A DNA stretch of 21,040 nt from Treponema_I sp045597345 (GTDB lineage Bacteria > Spirochaetota > Spirochaetia > Treponematales > Treponemataceae), in contig JAZLJW010000249.1 of NCBI GenBank assembly GCA_045597345.1, positions 1 to 21,040 on the forward strand, written 5' to 3'. Both the position numbers and the translations under genes were made by a program. Below are positions 1-6,960 of the stretch, in pieces. Within the stretch, counting starts at the first letter, position 1. Each line of letters begins with the position of its first letter. The notes beneath the pieces were generated by a model. That model was not told the DNA's origin. It was given only the letters and a program-made list of their open reading frames with translations, and did no database searches.

Positions 1-509
1 GTTTTGTTGTCTACTACTTTTACTTCAGAAATGTATTCCATGTTGGCAAGACCGCTTGAAGTTCCGATAGCCATGTTGGTATCGAAAGTTTCTTTAACGT
101 CTGCAGCAGTTACTGGAGTTCCGTCTGCCCATTTTGCAGCAGCCTTGATTTTTACGGTTACTTCAGTATTTTTAGCGTTCCATACAGGTTCGCCATCAGC
201 CAGAAGTGGTTTCATGGTACCGGTAATAGGATCCCACATGTAGAGGGTTTCGAATACCAGACAGCGTGATCCACCGGCGTTAGCAGCAAATACCATACCG
301 TTGTTTGAGTCCCCTGAGTAAGGGTTGTAGTTGTTTACAGTACCCCACTGCTGTCCACCGAAATACAGTGTTTCGTTACGTGGAATTGTTCCGCTTGGTG
401 TAGCGGCTGCAGTTTTTCCACTGTCTTTACTACCACCAGCAAATACTGGCAGTGCAGCAACCATTGCGAGTACCAGAAGTACTGCAACGATTTTTGAAGT
501 TTTCTTCAT
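1..509 (-). CDS. ABC transporter substrate-binding protein, family 5 (N-terminal part, runs off the window)
   Basis: This encodes the first 169 or so residues of an extracellular solute-binding protein of the peptide/oligosaccharide type (SBP_bac_5), which captures a ligand outside the membrane for an ABC importer. The protein begins MKKTSKIVAVLLVLAMVAA and has a clear signal peptide with a probable cleavage at VFA/GGSKD. There is no lipobox cysteine near the junction. Family features include RNETLYFGG near the mature start, an FETLYMWDP segment, and WADGTPVTAADVKETFD, the usual 'dG.plTA.DV.ftf' motif. The start at 509 has GGAGG 9 bases upstream. It lies 62 bases downstream of the LacI-type gene on the same strand, so that regulator probably controls it. 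The ligand cannot be told from this fragment. The permease and ATPase genes would lie to the left of the window. Confidence 0.9.
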   Translation of the reverse strand, partial: MKKTSKIVAVLLVLAMVAALPVFAGGSKDSGKTAAATPSGTIPRNETLYFGGQQWGTVNNYNPYSGDSNNGMVFAANAGGSRCLVFETLYMWDPITGTMKPLLADGEPVWNAKNTEVTVKIKAAAKWADGTPVTAADVKETFDTNMAIGTSSGLANMEYISEVKVVDNK

Positions 510-535
510 ACATTTCCTCCTGAAAACTTATATAT

Positions 536-564
536 ATATATCCGGCTCTTTATCCGGTATATAT
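536..564 (-). repeat. Inverted repeat in the regulator-transporter gap
   Basis: Two CCGG cores, each flanked by an AT-rich ATATAT tract, form an inverted repeat with one bulged base and an 8-base loop. It lies in the 62-base gap between the LacI-type stop and the solute-binding protein start. No T-run follows on the minus strand, so it is not a good terminator. It could be an operator for the neighbouring regulator or an mRNA processing and stability stem that raises expression of the binding protein over the regulator. Confidence 0.4.
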
Positions 565-571
565 TCCTCAG

Positions 572-1585
572 TTACAGTTTCCCAACTGTTTCACCCTGCA
601 TCAGCATACAGGGTACTTTATGAAGCTGTGGCAGATAGGACCGGGGGCTTTCTATGGCTTTTAGAAGCTCCGCTGCTGCCAGCTGACCTATTTTTTCTGC
701 ATTCTGGTGAACGGTGGTCAGCCGCGGTGTCACCAGATTACTGATGAGAAATCCGTCATATCCGGCTATGCTTATATCCTCCGGTATGCGGTATCCGCTC
801 AACTTCAGTTCATTCATGCCACCAACTGCAGAAATATCATCTGAATAGAGGATGCAGGTTGGTGGATCAGGCAACTGCATAAGCTGTCTGGTTGCCACTG
901 CAGCGCTGAACATGTCGTTGTAACAGTTGCCTGCAACATAATCCTCGGGAATTGCCAGATGCAACTCTTCACAGGCATGATAGAAGGCAGCAACTCTTAT
1001 TCTGGTAACGGGAACATCACTTCCATGGATGAACGCGATTTTCCGGTGTCCCATGTCATATACATATCTGACCAGAGATTGAATTCCCTGTTCATTGTCT
1101 GAAAGAACCGCTCCGTTATTCCCGTGCATATAATCAACGGTAACAATCGGAATTCCACAATTAATCAACTCCTGAAGATCATGACGGTCCCAATGAGTGT
1201 GCTCAACAAGAATGCCGTCAAAGCCACGATACCGGGCATGTTCCAGATAACTCATTCCGGTAACTCCCAATGTGGGGCTTAAAAAGGTGGTATCGTACCC
1301 CTTGCCTTCAATGATGCTGCGAAAACTGGTAAGAATCTGCAGAAAATACTCATGCTGAATACCAAGAGTTGTACTGGATTCAAGAATTACACCGATGTTG
1401 TTGCTCTTGCTTTTTTTCAATGCCTGAGCAGCTGCACTGGGGTAATATCCCATCTCCTTTGCAGTATTTCTGATACGTTCTGCAGTCTGAGGTCCAATGT
1501 CAGGAGCGTTGTTCAGTGCCTTACTGACTGATGCAACCGAAACACCGCACTGTTCAGCAATCTGTTTGATAGTGATACGCAGCAC
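572..1585 (-). CDS. LacI-family transcriptional regulator
   Basis: This is a DNA-binding repressor of the LacI/GalR family, usually sugar-responsive, of 337 residues (typical length). The N-terminal helix-turn-helix reads ITIKQIAEQCGVSVASVSKA, followed by the hinge region around GYYPSAAAQALKK. The periplasmic-binding-protein-like effector domain follows, with a family-typical DDISAVGGMNEL segment and a C-terminal IAGYDGFLISN...PRLTTV motif. I place the start at the GTG at 1585-1583, because GGAGG sits 8 bases in front of it. A TTG at 1600 would put that ribosome-binding site inside the coding sequence. A promoter-like pair (1641-1669) precedes it. It is upstream of, and co-directional with, a solute-binding protein gene, its probable target. 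The effector is unknown. Confidence 0.9.
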   Translation of the reverse strand: MLRITIKQIAEQCGVSVASVSKALNNAPDIGPQTAERIRNTAKEMGYYPSAAAQALKKSKSNNIGVILESSTTLGIQHEYFLQILTSFRSIIEGKGYDTTFLSPTLGVTGMSYLEHARYRGFDGILVEHTHWDRHDLQELINCGIPIVTVDYMHGNNGAVLSDNEQGIQSLVRYVYDMGHRKIAFIHGSDVPVTRIRVAAFYHACEELHLAIPEDYVAGNCYNDMFSAAVATRQLMQLPDPPTCILYSDDISAVGGMNELKLSGYRIPEDISIAGYDGFLISNLVTPRLTTVHQNAEKIGQLAAAELLKAIESPRSYLPQLHKVPCMLMQGETVGKL

Positions 1586-1598
1586 AGTTATTTCCTCC

Positions 1599-1606
1599 AA
1601 ACGTTT
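1599..1606. promoter_or_regulatory. Possible LacI-type operator half (AAACGTTT)
   Basis: A perfect 8-base palindrome with a central CG lies directly in front of the regulator's ribosome-binding site. LacI-family operators usually have a central CG flanked by AA/TT-rich arms, so autoregulation is plausible. A palindrome this short also occurs by chance, so this is a weak call. Confidence 0.25.
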
Positions 1607-1640
1607 TTACTCAACTACTTAATCGTTTTCGTTGTAATTC

Positions 1641-1669
1641 AGTATCAGTCCGAAAATTGTTGCGGTCAA
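1641..1669 (-). promoter_or_regulatory. Predicted promoter of the LacI-type gene
   Basis: On the minus strand TTGACC (1669-1664) and GATACT (1646-1641) are separated by exactly 17 bases, resembling a housekeeping-sigma promoter. It predicts a 5' leader of about 50 bases to the GTG start. A second, weaker pair further upstream is TTGACG (1718-1713) and AATAGT (1695-1690), also 17 bases apart. The 1601-1793 gap holds nothing else that I can call except the palindrome at 1778-1792. Confidence 0.45.
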
Positions 1670-1777
1670 GGGATGATATTAGCCAGTTTACTATTTGAAA
1701 CGGTATTATTTCCGTCAATTTTGAATAAAAATAGGTTAATATTGATATATTGCATCTATAGGGGAACAAATTGTACA

Positions 1778-1792
1778 GCGAAACAGTTTCGC
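1778..1792. promoter_or_regulatory. Perfect palindrome GCGAAAC-A-GTTTCGC
   Basis: Two 7-base arms around one central base, placed just 3' of the PHP gene stop and upstream of the LacI-type gene. The GAAAC/GTTTC arms resemble LacI-family operator halves. As an RNA hairpin it would have a 6-base stem and 3-base loop with no downstream T-run, so it is a poor terminator for the operon that ends here. Confidence 0.4.
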
Positions 1793-1793
1793 A

Positions 1794-2654
1794 TCAGAGG
1801 AAATAGGGCACGAAACCGTTTTCGGTAAGAATCTGTAATTCTCCATATCCAGCTGCTTTTGCGTGATTCATAGCTATGTCAAATCCCCAGGTCAGGTTTG
1901 CTTTTTCGTGGGCATCTGAGGAGATAACTGCCGGGACATGCAGCGTATTCAGCAGGGTAAGGAATTCCAGAGAGGGATATGGGGAATCGGTACATCCGCG
2001 GGCCATACCACCAGTGTTGATTTCTATCATGACATTGCGTTTGGCAATAGTACGGGCTGTCTCTTTCAGCTCACGCCGGTACCAGTCATCTGTTTCATCA
2101 AAAAAACGCAGTTCCCGGTTGCGGCGCCGGATTAAATCGGGATGTGCCAGAAAGGTAAAGGTACAGCTTTCAATCATGGCACGTTCCCAGGCAAAGTATT
2201 CCTGAACAAAGGCTTTTGCATTGCCGCAGAATGCTTTTTCAATGCCTTCTGCAACTTCTTGGGCAAATCCATCTACCGCATAGTACTGGGGGCAGGGACC
2301 GGTATTTTTGGGATTTGATACGTAATGAACCGCACCGATAAGATAGTCGGGAGTTAGTGAAGTGTATTGAGAAAAATCGGGAGCAGTAACAGCTGGAATG
2401 TACTCTGCTTCAAATCCTTTCAGGATGGTAAGTTTTCCCGCGTACTCTTTTTTCAGTGCATCAATTTCGTCACTGTATGCCGGGAGATCTTCTGTATGCA
2501 TATGCCAGTCGCTGCTGAACGGATACATGCAGTGCCCGCTGAAACCCAGATACTGCATTCCACTTTCTACTGCGGCATCTGCCATCTCTCTTGGAGAGTT
2601 TTTTCCGTCACAGAATGTGGTGTGAGTGTGAAAATTTCCGGTATATGCGTTCAT
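1794..2654 (-). CDS. PHP-domain phosphoesterase, histidinol-phosphatase (HisJ/HisK) type
   Basis: This is a 286-residue polymerase-and-histidinol-phosphatase (PHP) family enzyme, a cytoplasmic metal-dependent phosphoesterase. Metal-binding motifs visible in order are NFHTHTTFCDGKNS at the N-terminus, FSGHC, FEAEYIP, IGAVHYV, FLAHPDLI, IEINTGG and VISSDAHEK near the C-terminus, which is the full HisJ-type pattern. Histidine biosynthesis would use it to dephosphorylate histidinol phosphate, but no his gene is nearby. Its ATG overlaps the stop of the upstream hybrid kinase as ATGA, and no Shine-Dalgarno sequence is apparent, so translation is probably coupled to the kinase. That context suggests a signalling or nucleotide-related role instead, or a plain passenger in the operon. 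The fold is well supported; the substrate is not. Confidence 0.87.
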   Translation of the reverse strand: MNAYTGNFHTHTTFCDGKNSPREMADAAVESGMQYLGFSGHCMYPFSSDWHMHTEDLPAYSDEIDALKKEYAGKLTILKGFEAEYIPAVTAPDFSQYTSLTPDYLIGAVHYVSNPKNTGPCPQYYAVDGFAQEVAEGIEKAFCGNAKAFVQEYFAWERAMIESCTFTFLAHPDLIRRRNRELRFFDETDDWYRRELKETARTIAKRNVMIEINTGGMARGCTDSPYPSLEFLTLLNTLHVPAVISSDAHEKANLTWGFDIAMNHAKAAGYGELQILTENGFVPYFL

Positions 2655-4705
2655 GACTGTGCTTGATTCTGCTCTTTTATTTCGTTTGACATAAACTCAA
2701 AACGGGTGAATTCGGCGCTTATTTTGTTCAGAATTTCTGATTCCTTGTCCGGATTACCTTCGTTTCCCGCTGCTTCAAGCGATTTTGCCAGAGAAAACAG
2801 CGTATGTGATGAAAGTGAGCCTGCAGATCCTGCAATGGCATGACCGATGCGGGCTATACCCTGATGATTCTTGTCAAGCAGTGACTGCTTTCCCATGAGC
2901 AGAAGCATCCGCGTCTGGTTGATGAACTGATCTGCAAGATCAAGGGCAAGTTCCATTGAATGGTTTACCGTGTTCATGAAATCATCAAAATCCCATAATT
3001 GTGTAATAGGATTCTGGTTTTCTTCGCCACTTACTACAAAATCGATACTGTCTGACAGAGCCTCGATTTCTTCAAGTTCTTCGATTTCTTCCGGTTCTTC
3101 GGCAACTGCATCAAAGGTGATGGCACTCTTCCATTTTTCAAGCACTTCACCGACACTGGCTTTCTTAAAGGGCTTTATAAGGATATCGTTCATGCCGTGT
3201 GCTTTGTACAGGGCAAAATCTGATTCATCAGTGTTTGCCGTACAGGCCACGATAATTCCAGTGTAGCCTGACGCACGGATTGCATCCGTAGCTTCAACGC
3301 CGTTCATTTCAGGCATCTGTATATCCATGAAGATCAAATCTGTTTCAGGATGCTGGTTCAGCTGTTCAACGGCTTCCCGTCCGTTGCCGGCACTGATAAC
3401 GGTTGCGCCGAATTTTTCCAGGAAGTTTCGCAGCAGTTTCTGATTTACCGGATGATCTTCTGCAATGAGCAGGTTGAATGGATACTGTGGAGTATCGGCA
3501 GGAACTTCTGGTGATGGAGTCACTTCTTTCTGTGGCTCTACTGGTTTTGCTTCTTCAAGATCAAGGGAAGCTCCGGTAAGTTCATTTAATGTTTCTACCA
3601 GCTTGCGGCGTTTAATCGGTTTGTATACATATCCGTTAAACCAGTCGAGCATTTTCATCTTTGCTTCACCGCCCATCTGACCTTCGGGAACCATCATGTA
3701 CAGACGGCTGGAATTTATGGTACGGTCGGCGTTGATTTCTGCAGAAAGACGCCATCCGTCCATTTTCGGCATAATCATATCAATGAGCACAATGGCGTAA
3801 GGTTCGTTATTTTTTACGGCTGAGCGCATTTTCTCAATGCCTTCTTCACCGCTGCTGGCTGAATCAATATTGACAAGACCGAACTCCCGCAGTTTTCCTG
3901 TAAGGCTGCGAATTGCCAGAAGGGAATCATCAATTATCAGGATTCTGGTATTGAGCGGGATAGACAGCGGAACGGTAGCAATATCATTTTCGGCTTTATC
4001 AGGACAAGGCTCACAGGGCAGCTCAAACCAGAAATCACTGCCGGAACCTTCCGGATTATCTGCTACACCTATGGTTCCTCCCATAAGGGTTACCAGATTT
4101 CTGCAGATGGAAAGTCCTAAACCTGTGCCACCGTATTTACGGGTTGTTGAAGCGTCGGCTTGCACAAAGTCCTTGAAAATTGCGTCTTTTTTGTCATCTG
4201 CAACACCGATGCCGGAATCAAGCACTTCAAAAAGCATGGTGTTTTCTTTGTCCGGAGAGCGGGTTAGCCGTACGCAAACGTATCCGGTGGCAGTAAATTT
4301 TACGGCATTTTTTACCAGGTTCAGGATAACCTGCTGTAACCGGGTGGGATCACCCCAAATGCTTGTTGATAGGCTGTAATCAATGTCAGTGAGTATTTCC
4401 AGTCCACGATTGTGGGCTTCTATACTCATCAGTTCTACTGTAGTTTCTGCAACGATGGCAGGGTTCATGCCGATACGTTCGATTTTGAATTTGCCACTTT
4501 CAATTTTTGAAAAGTCCAGCAGGTCGTTTACCAGAGAAAGCAGAATATCGGCACTGACTCCCACCTGTCGGACATATTCTGCCTGTTCAGGGTTAAGGGA
4601 TGTTTCATCCATAAGCTCCAATGTTCCAATTATTGTCTGGATTGGAGTCCGCAATTCATGAACTGCATTGGCGAAAAAAGGATTTGCCAGTTGTGTATCT
4701 GCCAT
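2651..4705 (-). CDS. Hybrid sensor histidine kinase without a sensor domain (HisKA-HATPase-REC-REC-HPt)
   Basis: A 684-residue cytoplasmic phosphorelay protein. The phospho-accepting histidine is H16 (VHELRTPIQTI) and there is essentially nothing before it: no membrane segment, PAS or GAF. The HATPase follows (N-box NLVKNAVKF about 129-137, DSGIGVADD about 163-171, GGTGLGLSI about 192-200). REC1 is about 254-373, with acidic pair D259-D260, D309 and K362, but it has MMVPEG where a Thr/Ser switch residue is expected. REC2 is about 409-525 and looks complete (E416-D417, D461, T489, K511). An acidic Glu-rich linker (about 536-550) leads to an HPt domain with H622 in RIGHAIAGSAGSL. GGGGAGG lies 4 bases before the ATG. 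It sits 15 bases after the response regulator stop and overlaps the PHP gene by 4. Input must come from a partner protein. Confidence 0.93.
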   Translation of the reverse strand: MADTQLANPFFANAVHELRTPIQTIIGTLELMDETSLNPEQAEYVRQVGVSADILLSLVNDLLDFSKIESGKFKIERIGMNPAIVAETTVELMSIEAHNRGLEILTDIDYSLSTSIWGDPTRLQQVILNLVKNAVKFTATGYVCVRLTRSPDKENTMLFEVLDSGIGVADDKKDAIFKDFVQADASTTRKYGGTGLGLSICRNLVTLMGGTIGVADNPEGSGSDFWFELPCEPCPDKAENDIATVPLSIPLNTRILIIDDSLLAIRSLTGKLREFGLVNIDSASSGEEGIEKMRSAVKNNEPYAIVLIDMIMPKMDGWRLSAEINADRTINSSRLYMMVPEGQMGGEAKMKMLDWFNGYVYKPIKRRKLVETLNELTGASLDLEEAKPVEPQKEVTPSPEVPADTPQYPFNLLIAEDHPVNQKLLRNFLEKFGATVISAGNGREAVEQLNQHPETDLIFMDIQMPEMNGVEATDAIRASGYTGIIVACTANTDESDFALYKAHGMNDILIKPFKKASVGEVLEKWKSAITFDAVAEEPEEIEELEEIEALSDSIDFVVSGEENQNPITQLWDFDDFMNTVNHSMELALDLADQFINQTRMLLLMGKQSLLDKNHQGIARIGHAIAGSAGSLSSHTLFSLAKSLEAAGNEGNPDKESEILNKISAEFTRFEFMSNEIKEQNQAQS

Positions 4706-4720
4706 AGAACCTCCCCGATG

Positions 4721-5968
4721 TTACAGCGGAAGATCGAGTATTTCTGCTGCTTTTTGAATAACAGCTTCTGGTTTCTGCGGTTTTACCAGATATGCCTTTG
4801 CTCCAAGACTTAGTGCCTGTACCACTGATTCCCGCTGGCTTGCCGTTGAATAAACAATAACGGAACCGGGAAAATGGCGGGTGAAAAGAGTATTAAGTAT
4901 ATCAAATCCTGAAAGTCCAGGCATAAAAATATCAAGAATAACCAGATTGTATCGGACGGTGTTGGTCCGTGCCAGGAACTCAGCACCTGACAAAAAGGTA
5001 TCAGCCTTAATCTGTATTGATTCAAATGAAGCTGAAAGCATTTTCAAGGTGACAGGATCATCATCAACCAATGCAATCTGAATCAGGTTGCTGTCAGTCT
5101 GGTCAGTGACGGTGTTCATGGTGCTGTCGCTGTAAAAGCGCATTTCTACTGAGCCGGTACTGGTATCTTCGGTTGCAGTCAGTATTTTATCGCTGATGGT
5201 ATCTGCAACATCCATTATACCTTCGTTCCCTACCAGACTAGTAAGAACACTTGAAAGATTTTCTACAACCTGAATCTGCGAGAATTCCGGGTGACCGGCA
5301 ATAAGCTGCCGGGTAAATGGATCAAAGGAAAGAATCTTTATATTTTGCGGTTTTACCCGAGGGTCAGCGGTAATATTCTGCATGAGGAATTCGAGATTTG
5401 AACCATCTACAAAGGAAAGTGGTAAATCGGTCATCATGAGCACGATTTTCGGTGATTGCAGTTTATTCTGATCAATCATTTCGGTCACTTTGTATTTCAG
5501 CAGCGACACTTTTTCACGGTTAAGCGCCTGAGCCAGTTCAATGAAAATGATGTTATTATTCAGATGTGTTTCGAGAATACAGGGCGTTGTATCGATGGTA
5601 AAGGCTGATTTCAAGCAGCGGCCGAGAAAGTCGAAAAAGAAATCGAATTTTATGGGTTTGTTAAAGTAGCGGACTACGCGGTATGCGGGAAGGGTCTGTA
5701 AAAATTCACGATCCAGCTGATCTCCGGTAACAATGACCGGAATATTTGCTGTATTGGGGTTTGCCCGTTTCTGTTCCAGGAAATCCATCATTCCGTTTAA
5801 ATCATTGGAACAATCAATTACTACCAGGGATGGCAGGTTTGAAACAAGCTTTGTGTAGCCGTCACGCGCTAAGGTCCCTATATCTACATTAATCTGGGCA
5901 GCATTAAGTTTTTCTTTAAAAAATTCGCGGAAAAGGAGCGGGGCGTCTAAAATCAATACTTGTTTCAT
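4721..5968 (-). CDS. Response regulator with two receiver domains flanking a STAS-like middle
   Basis: A 415-residue cytoplasmic signalling protein with no DNA-binding or enzymatic output domain. The N-terminal receiver-like domain (about 1-120) keeps D52 and K104 but lacks the acidic pair at its start. The C-terminal receiver (about 296-412) is complete: DDD at 302-304, D346 in LDIFMPG, S374-T375 and K396. Residues about 140-246 (LLKYKVTEMID, IVLMMTDLPLSFVDGSNLEF, ILSFDPFTRQLIAGHPEF) look like a STAS/anti-anti-sigma-type fold; this is my inference from the pattern, not a firm assignment. It is the first gene of the operon with the hybrid kinase, so the two are likely partners. There is no Shine-Dalgarno sequence before the ATG, and promoter-like boxes end only a few bases from it, which suggests a leaderless mRNA. 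Confidence 0.88.
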   Translation of the reverse strand: MKQVLILDAPLLFREFFKEKLNAAQINVDIGTLARDGYTKLVSNLPSLVVIDCSNDLNGMMDFLEQKRANPNTANIPVIVTGDQLDREFLQTLPAYRVVRYFNKPIKFDFFFDFLGRCLKSAFTIDTTPCILETHLNNNIIFIELAQALNREKVSLLKYKVTEMIDQNKLQSPKIVLMMTDLPLSFVDGSNLEFLMQNITADPRVKPQNIKILSFDPFTRQLIAGHPEFSQIQVVENLSSVLTSLVGNEGIMDVADTISDKILTATEDTSTGSVEMRFYSDSTMNTVTDQTDSNLIQIALVDDDPVTLKMLSASFESIQIKADTFLSGAEFLARTNTVRYNLVILDIFMPGLSGFDILNTLFTRHFPGSVIVYSTASQRESVVQALSLGAKAYLVKPQKPEAVIQKAAEILDLPL

Positions 5969-5973
5969 AATTA

Positions 5974-6008
5974 AGTATAATTGTACTGCAATACATACCA
6001 GTTAACAA
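5974..6008 (-). promoter_or_regulatory. Promoter abutting the response regulator start (leaderless candidate)
   Basis: On the minus strand TTGTTA (6008-6003), a 17-base spacer and TACAAT (5985-5980) form a good promoter, and a second -10-like hexamer TATACT occupies 5979-5974. The ATG begins at 5968, 5 bases after TATACT. Either hexamer would start transcription between about 5 bases before the ATG and the ATG itself. No purine-rich ribosome-binding site exists in this space. Confidence 0.55.
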
Positions 6009-6056
6009 GAAATTGTTTTTATCACCCTGATATAGTAAGAAATTGCAGGAATGGAG

Positions 6057-6090
6057 AAAAAAAAGCGGCACGCCGTACTGACATGCCGCT
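6057..6090 (-). terminator. Rho-independent terminator of the histidine-phosphatase gene
   Basis: Nine bases after the phosphatase stop, a 9-base stem (AGCGGCATG with CGTGCCGCT, one G-T wobble) with a 9-base loop is followed on the minus strand by a run of T residues. This is a strong canonical terminator and it isolates the phosphatase gene from the response regulator operon downstream. Confidence 0.85.
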
Positions 6091-6098
6091 GTAGTGTG

Positions 6099-6806
6099 TT
6101 ATTTATCAAGCAGGAATGCTTCAACAGGCATTTCTACCAGGTCGAATCTGCCATCGCTGTACACTACTTTGATACAGCCGCAGTTTGGCATGCCGGTAGG
6201 ATATTTTGTAAAGAAGTCTGCCAGAACGGGACTGTCGGCAAAATTAGTCTGTGCATAGGCCAGAATGGTCATTCCGTGACTAGTCAGCAGGAATGTTCCT
6301 CCGTTGGGGTTATCATCTACTACTTTCTGTACGGCACGGGTTGCGCGTTCTCCCAGCATCTGCCAGTCTTCACCGCCTTTGTCGGTCCAGCCGTTGGCAA
6401 GGCGGTAGGGGTAACTGTCCCACAGAAGATTACCGGGTTCACCTTCCATTGAACCAAAGTTCATTTCCTTCAGGTCTTCATTGATTATCGGGGTAATGCC
6501 GGTGCCTTCAAGGATGTAGTTGCAGGTGTCATAGGCCCGTTCACTGATGCTGGTATAGGCACCGTCAAACTGAATGCCGCTCATTTTGTCATGCAGCTGT
6601 TTACCCTGACTGATACCGGTTTCTGTTAATGGGGAATCGCACCATCCCTGGGCACGGTCCTGGACATTAAACAGGGTCTGTCCGTGACGGACAAAGTAAA
6701 TGGTGTAGGTAGGGTTTTCCACTACAGCTCCTTTGTTACTTGCGCAACTGATGCAGATAAGTGCAGTCAGAACAGCCATGGCGAGTAAGGTACTCTTTTT
6801 TTTCAT
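6099..6806 (-). CDS. Histidine phosphatase superfamily lipoprotein (phosphoglycerate mutase-like)
   Basis: A 235-residue exported phosphatase. The N-terminus MKKKSTLLAMAVLTALICIS precedes C21 (ISCAS), a spirochaete-style lipoprotein cleavage site that is looser than the E. coli consensus because Cys sits at -3. The catalytic core has the RHG motif with H41 (YFVRHGQT), R in SERAYDT about 90, the likely proton donor E114 in LKEMNFGSMEG, and the second histidine H177 in LLTSHGMT. It is therefore an intact branch 1 family member, probably acting on phosphorylated metabolites at the cell surface or in the periplasm. AAGGA is 9 bases before the ATG. It is divergent from the RpiR-type gene, with paired palindromes between them, and has its own terminator. 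The substrate is unknown. Confidence 0.88.
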   Translation of the reverse strand: MKKKSTLLAMAVLTALICISCASNKGAVVENPTYTIYFVRHGQTLFNVQDRAQGWCDSPLTETGISQGKQLHDKMSGIQFDGAYTSISERAYDTCNYILEGTGITPIINEDLKEMNFGSMEGEPGNLLWDSYPYRLANGWTDKGGEDWQMLGERATRAVQKVVDDNPNGGTFLLTSHGMTILAYAQTNFADSPVLADFFTKYPTGMPNCGCIKVVYSDGRFDLVEMPVEAFLLDK

Positions 6807-6823
6807 ACATCGTTGTCCTTTTT

Positions 6824-6838
6824 ATTGGGTTGTCCAAT
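6824..6838. repeat. Inverted repeat ATTGG-N5-CCAAT in the phosphatase leader
   Basis: A perfect 5-base inverted repeat lies just upstream of the phosphatase ribosome-binding site, within its probable 5' untranslated region. It could be a small hairpin or a protein site; it is short enough to be coincidental. Confidence 0.25.
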
Positions 6839-6862
6839 ACAAAAAAGATAGTGCTGCTCTGG

Positions 6863-6875
6863 TGTGGATTCCACA
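6863..6875. promoter_or_regulatory. Perfect 13-base palindrome TGTGGA-T-TCCACA
   Basis: Two 6-base arms around a single T lie in the divergent region between the phosphatase and the RpiR-type gene, about 57 bases upstream of the phosphatase start. The symmetry fits a dimeric regulator's binding site. It differs from the TGAAAA-type repeats next to the RpiR-type gene, so a second regulator may act here. Confidence 0.4.
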
Positions 6876-6903
6876 GACCATTTGGAAGGAATTTACCGGA
6901 TTG

Positions 6904-6951
6904 TGAAAAGAATTTTCATACCATGAAAAAAAAGAGCTGTTTTCATGGTAT
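6904..6951. promoter_or_regulatory. Paired TGAAAA/TTTTCA inverted repeats, likely operators of the RpiR-type regulator
   Basis: Site 1 (6904-6918) is TGAAAA, 3 bases, TTTTCA. Site 2 (6918-6951) has perfect 12-base arms, ATACCATGAAAA and TTTTCATGGTAT, around a 10-base centre. It contains the same TGAAAA/TTTTCA pair and touches the predicted -10 box of the regulator gene. RpiR/MurR-family proteins commonly bind inverted repeats near their own promoters, so autoregulation, and possibly control of the divergent phosphatase, is the natural reading. Confidence 0.6.
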
Positions 6952-6954
6952 ACT
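6949..6954 (+). promoter_or_regulatory. Extended -10 box TGGTATACT before the RpiR-type gene (leaderless candidate)
   Basis: TATACT at 6949-6954, preceded by TGG, resembles an extended -10 element. The ATG follows after 6 bases, and there is no Shine-Dalgarno sequence, so transcription would begin at or next to the A of the ATG. No good -35 hexamer is visible; that region is occupied by the inverted repeat. Confidence 0.5.
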
Positions 6955-6960
6955 TGCGGT

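Noticed and set aside
331..744. Plus-strand open frame of 137 codons
   Set aside because: Runs antisense across the solute-binding protein start and the LacI-type gene end; no start signals.
1586..1600. TTG at 1600 as start of the LacI-type gene
   Set aside because: The GGAGG ribosome-binding site would then be inside the coding sequence; the GTG at 1585 is correctly spaced from it.
1778..1792. Palindrome as a terminator for the phosphorelay operon
   Set aside because: The stem is short and is followed by mixed sequence, not a T-run, on the minus strand.
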